The notes beneath the pieces were generated by a model. That model saw only the letters and a list, made by a program, of their open reading frames with translations, was not told the DNA's origin and searched no databases. The position numbers were made by a program, and so were the translations under genes. A stretch of DNA of 64,000 nt, from positions 1-64,000 of the forward strand of contig CAJTDN010000006.1 of NCBI GenBank assembly GCA_910574865.1, read 5' to 3'. Origin of the DNA: Lachnospiraceae bacterium (GTDB lineage: Bacteria > Bacillota > Clostridia > Lachnospirales > Lachnospiraceae). Shown here piece after piece: positions 61,462 to 64,000 of the stretch (positions are counted from its first letter, which is position 1; every line of letters begins with the position of its first letter).

Positions 61462-64000
61462 TTATTCGTAAGTATGGCATCCGGTGGTCACATGTACCGT
61501 ATCTCTATCCGGCAGCATTACCGTTGCTTCCATGTTGGCTGGAATCTCGACCTCGTATCTGCATTTCCCGTTCTCATATTTCCACCCCGAGACGATTTTC
61601 CCGTACGGGGAATGGTATACTGCCGTCGCGTGCCCGAGACGCTCGTCGGGACAAGGCTGGATGCGTATGTTGCCGTCCTCCAGGATGATGCCGCAGGCGC
61701 AGTCGAAAAGCCACCCCACGACGGCACCGTAGGAATAGTGGTTGAAGGAATTGCGCGGTTGTCCTTCTCCGTCAAAGCAGTCCCAGCTCTCGGGAATCGT
61801 CGTGCAACCTTTTTTCACCGCGTAGAGCCAGCCGGGTTTCTCCTCCTGCAGCAATAAGTCATAGGCGGTCTTGTTTTGCCCGTTGCGGCTTAAGGAGCGG
61901 CACAATTCGTGCGTGGTCAAAAATCCGGTGCCGAGGTGCGTGCCGTTTTCTTGAATCTTTTCGGCCAGGTCGGCGGCCGCCTGCGTCATTTCTTCTTCTG
62001 ACAAGAGGCCGTGTGCAATCGGGCGCACGAAGCGGCACTGCCGTTTTTCCTCGATAATTTTTCCGTCCTTCGTGTAAACCGCGCGGTAGGCGGCCTTCGC
62101 CTTTTCGGCAAGGTCATGGTAATAGGAAGCGTCCTCGTCCTTGCCGAGTTTTTCGGCCATCTGTTCCATGTAGCTTAAGTGCAGGTAGAAGAAGGCCGTG
62201 CCGACCTCCGGGTCGCCGTTCATCATCAGGTTTGACATGTAGGCGACGCCGCCGTCATCATCTTGTCCGGGCTCGAGCCATTCGCCCCACATCCAGCCGG
62301 TGTCAATCATGTAGTCACGATGCCCTTCCGGCAATTTGTCCATGTTCGTGGGCCTGGTCTGTGCCGCGCGGTTGATTTCGTACTCCGTCCATTTTTTGAG
62401 GGCCTCGTAATTCTCCCTGACGAGCCCGTCGTCGCCGTAGCGTTTCATCAGCCGGTAAGGAACGATTTCAAAAGAATCGCACCAGCCGATGCCGTCGTCC
62501 ATGGAAACCATGCCCATCATCATCTGTTTTTCTCCCGGCGTGCTGCACTTGGGCGCGATTTGCGGGATGGAGCCGTCCTCGTACTGGGCGGACGCCTGCT
62601 CGCGGAGCCATTTCGCGTAGACCGGGTAGCAGTCCATCAGATACATCGCCGTGTGGATGAATGCCTGGCAGTCGCCGGAGTATCCGGATTTTTCCCGTTG
62701 CGGGCAGTCGGTCGGCACGTCCACGAAATTTCCCTTCATCGACCATAACGCGTTCTTGAACAGCTGGTTTACTTCTTCCACGCCGCAGTCAAACTCGGCT
62801 GTCGTCTTCATGTCCGAATAAATCATCACTGCCGTGAACCATTCCGGGCGCACTTCGAAGTCCGCCTCCACCTTGACATAGCGGAAGCCCATGTAGGTTT
62901 TCGTGGGATGGTACGCGTTTCGCCCGTCCTTGCAGACGTAATGGATTTCTTGCTTCGTCGGGATTTTGGGATTTTGGAAGTTGGCAATCGTGAAATTGCC
63001 GTCCTTGTCCAGCACCTCGCCGTGCGTCAGTGTCATTTGCCGGTCGGCCTCCCCTTCAAAATCAAACGCGACGTATCCGACCAGGTTCTGGCCGAAATCC
63101 AGTATCTTTTCACCGTTGGGCGCATCGAGCCATTTGGCCGTAAACGTCTCGTGCGGCGTGATAGGCACGGTGTCCACGCAAATGAGGTTGTCGTAGCCAA
63201 AATCGGCCACGGCCACCGCGTGCATGCCGTCCCGCCCGGACTTTGTCGCGTCATATTCCTCTCCGGCCATGAAGTCGTTTTTTCCAAGCGGGCCGTCCTG
63301 CGTGGCCTGCCAGGTTTCATCGGTCGTTAGCACGGGGCTTTTGGCAATTTCCAATTGTGCGAGGAGCGCCACGTCCGCACCGTAAATGTTTCGCTCCTGG
63401 CCGTGTCCCATGGAGCCGCGCCACCAGCCGTCGCCCAGCGTGACGACGATTGTATTTTCCCCGGCCTGCAAAAAGTCTGCCACCGGCAGCGTCTCCACCA
63501 TCAGCCGCTTGTCGTACTGCTGCGTGCCCGGCATCAGCTGGTGGTCGGTGATTTCCTCGTCATTTATGTAAATGTTCATCAGGCCGTGGCAGGTCGCATA
63601 AAGGTACGCGCCATGCGCCTTTGCCGCGTTTACTTGTTCTTCGGTCAATGAAAAGTCCTTCATCAGGTAACTTGCGCGCCTGCGCTCGTCAGTGGAATTC
63701 CCGTTGTAGGCATTTTGCGTTTGCGTGTTGGAACCAGCGTCTGCGGAATTTTGCGGCTGCGTGCCGGAATCCATGCCGGCGGCATTTTCCGGCTCGGGGT
63801 TGATCCAACGTGCCGCCCACTGCGCCTTGTCGATGCCGGTAATGACCGTGGCTGTCTCAGCTTCGCTTGCCGTGTCGCTTTCGTCCCAGGCGCGTACCGA
63901 AATTACATATTTTCCTTTGTAGGCAAGCGGGCTTTGAAGCAGGTACGCCATGCTTGTCGAGGCCGTTTTGTGGGAGTCTTCCAGCATGTCGCCGTTTTCG
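61462..64000 (-). CDS. Alpha-L-rhamnosidase (GH78), N terminus outside the window
   Basis: At least 845 residues on the minus strand; the frame is still open at the right edge. The N-terminal part seen (SPLAYKGKYVISVRAWDESD, then AQWAARWINPEP) is the rhamnosidase N-terminal Ig-like domain; then come concanavalin-like (GAYLYATCHGLMNIYINDEE, VVTLGDGWWRGSMG), beta-sandwich (LDFGQNLVGYVAFDFEGEAD) and (alpha/alpha)6 catalytic domains (NFVDVPTDCPQREKSGYSGD, DDGIGWCDSFEIVPYRLMKR, GYMAWLF-like VVGWLFDCACGI). A short C-terminal sandwich ends the protein. GH78 enzymes release L-rhamnose from plant or bacterial glycans. A Gln/Asn/Gly-rich linker (about 63680-63780) is unusual. Confidence 0.9.
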   Translation of the reverse strand, partial: ENGDMLEDSHKTASTSMAYLLQSPLAYKGKYVISVRAWDESDTASEAETATVITGIDKAQWAARWINPEPENAAGMDSGTQPQNSADAGSNTQTQNAYNGNSTDERRRASYLMKDFSLTEEQVNAAKAHGAYLYATCHGLMNIYINDEEITDHQLMPGTQQYDKRLMVETLPVADFLQAGENTIVVTLGDGWWRGSMGHGQERNIYGADVALLAQLEIAKSPVLTTDETWQATQDGPLGKNDFMAGEEYDATKSGRDGMHAVAVADFGYDNLICVDTVPITPHETFTAKWLDAPNGEKILDFGQNLVGYVAFDFEGEADRQMTLTHGEVLDKDGNFTIANFQNPKIPTKQEIHYVCKDGRNAYHPTKTYMGFRYVKVEADFEVRPEWFTAVMIYSDMKTTAEFDCGVEEVNQLFKNALWSMKGNFVDVPTDCPQREKSGYSGDCQAFIHTAMYLMDCYPVYAKWLREQASAQYEDGSIPQIAPKCSTPGEKQMMMGMVSMDDGIGWCDSFEIVPYRLMKRYGDDGLVRENYEALKKWTEYEINRAAQTRPTNMDKLPEGHRDYMIDTGWMWGEWLEPGQDDDGGVAYMSNLMMNGDPEVGTAFFYLHLSYMEQMAEKLGKDEDASYYHDLAEKAKAAYRAVYTKDGKIIEEKRQCRFVRPIAHGLLSEEEMTQAAADLAEKIQENGTHLGTGFLTTHELCRSLSRNGQNKTAYDLLLQEEKPGWLYAVKKGCTTIPESWDCFDGEGQPRNSFNHYSYGAVVGWLFDCACGIILEDGNIRIQPCPDERLGHATAVYHSPYGKIVSGWKYENGKCRYEVEIPANMEATVMLPDRDTVHVTTGCHTYE

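Overview
The window looks like a Firmicutes (Clostridia) chromosome, most like a Lachnospiraceae gut commensal. The grounds are AGGAGG-type ribosome sites, glycoside hydrolase clusters (GH2, GH78) with an AraC regulator and a GPH symporter, an OmpR-type regulator/ABC/kinase module, and PD-(D/E)XK 'transposase' genes. This is inferred from gene content, not from a marker gene. No rRNA, tRNA or CRISPR array was seen.

About 1-42 kb is a polymorphic-toxin (RHS/YD-repeat) array, all on the + strand. Five RHS copies (RHS1 3-5954, RHS2 16163-23329, RHS3 26942-32044, RHS4 37719-39908, RHS5 40647-42147) share long near-identical GC-rich stretches but end in different C-terminal toxin tips. Four are followed by a candidate immunity gene; RHS5 has lost its tip. 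RHS1 continues upstream of the window. RHS2-RHS5 begin abruptly and look like stored tip cassettes. RHS4 has an in-frame stop; RHS5 has deletions and a hairpin insertion.

AT-rich accessory genes sit between the RHS copies: (a) two Ski2-like SF2 helicases overlapping a TIR-domain gene (8186-14599), a candidate defence operon; (b) a DUF2806-like gene (15053-15907) behind a block of stem-loops; (c) an AIPR-family abortive-infection protein (24778-26754); (d) a radical SAM/SPASM, short-chain dehydrogenase, SET-domain and two-TM operon (34424-37718); (e) a truncated metallophosphoesterase gene (40530-40649). The locus therefore behaves as a toxin-tip library and defence island whose repeated RHS DNA gives homology for gain, loss and exchange.

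From 42 to 44.5 kb there is decay: a full and an internally deleted copy of an Rpn-type nuclease gene, and a pseudogene with two stops. From 44.8 to 48.7 kb lies a response regulator, ABC ATPase, permease and histidine kinase module of the antibiotic-peptide-sensing kind, with direct repeats before the ABC genes. Then come a transposase relic, an acyltransferase-3 and a large polytopic protein. From 52.6 kb to the end is a glycan-use region: GH2, AraC regulator (minus strand), LacZ-like GH2, GPH symporter and a partial GH78 alpha-L-rhamnosidase (minus strand).

Coordinates of homology-defined remnants are approximate. Toxin activities and immunity pairings are inferred from position unless a motif is named.
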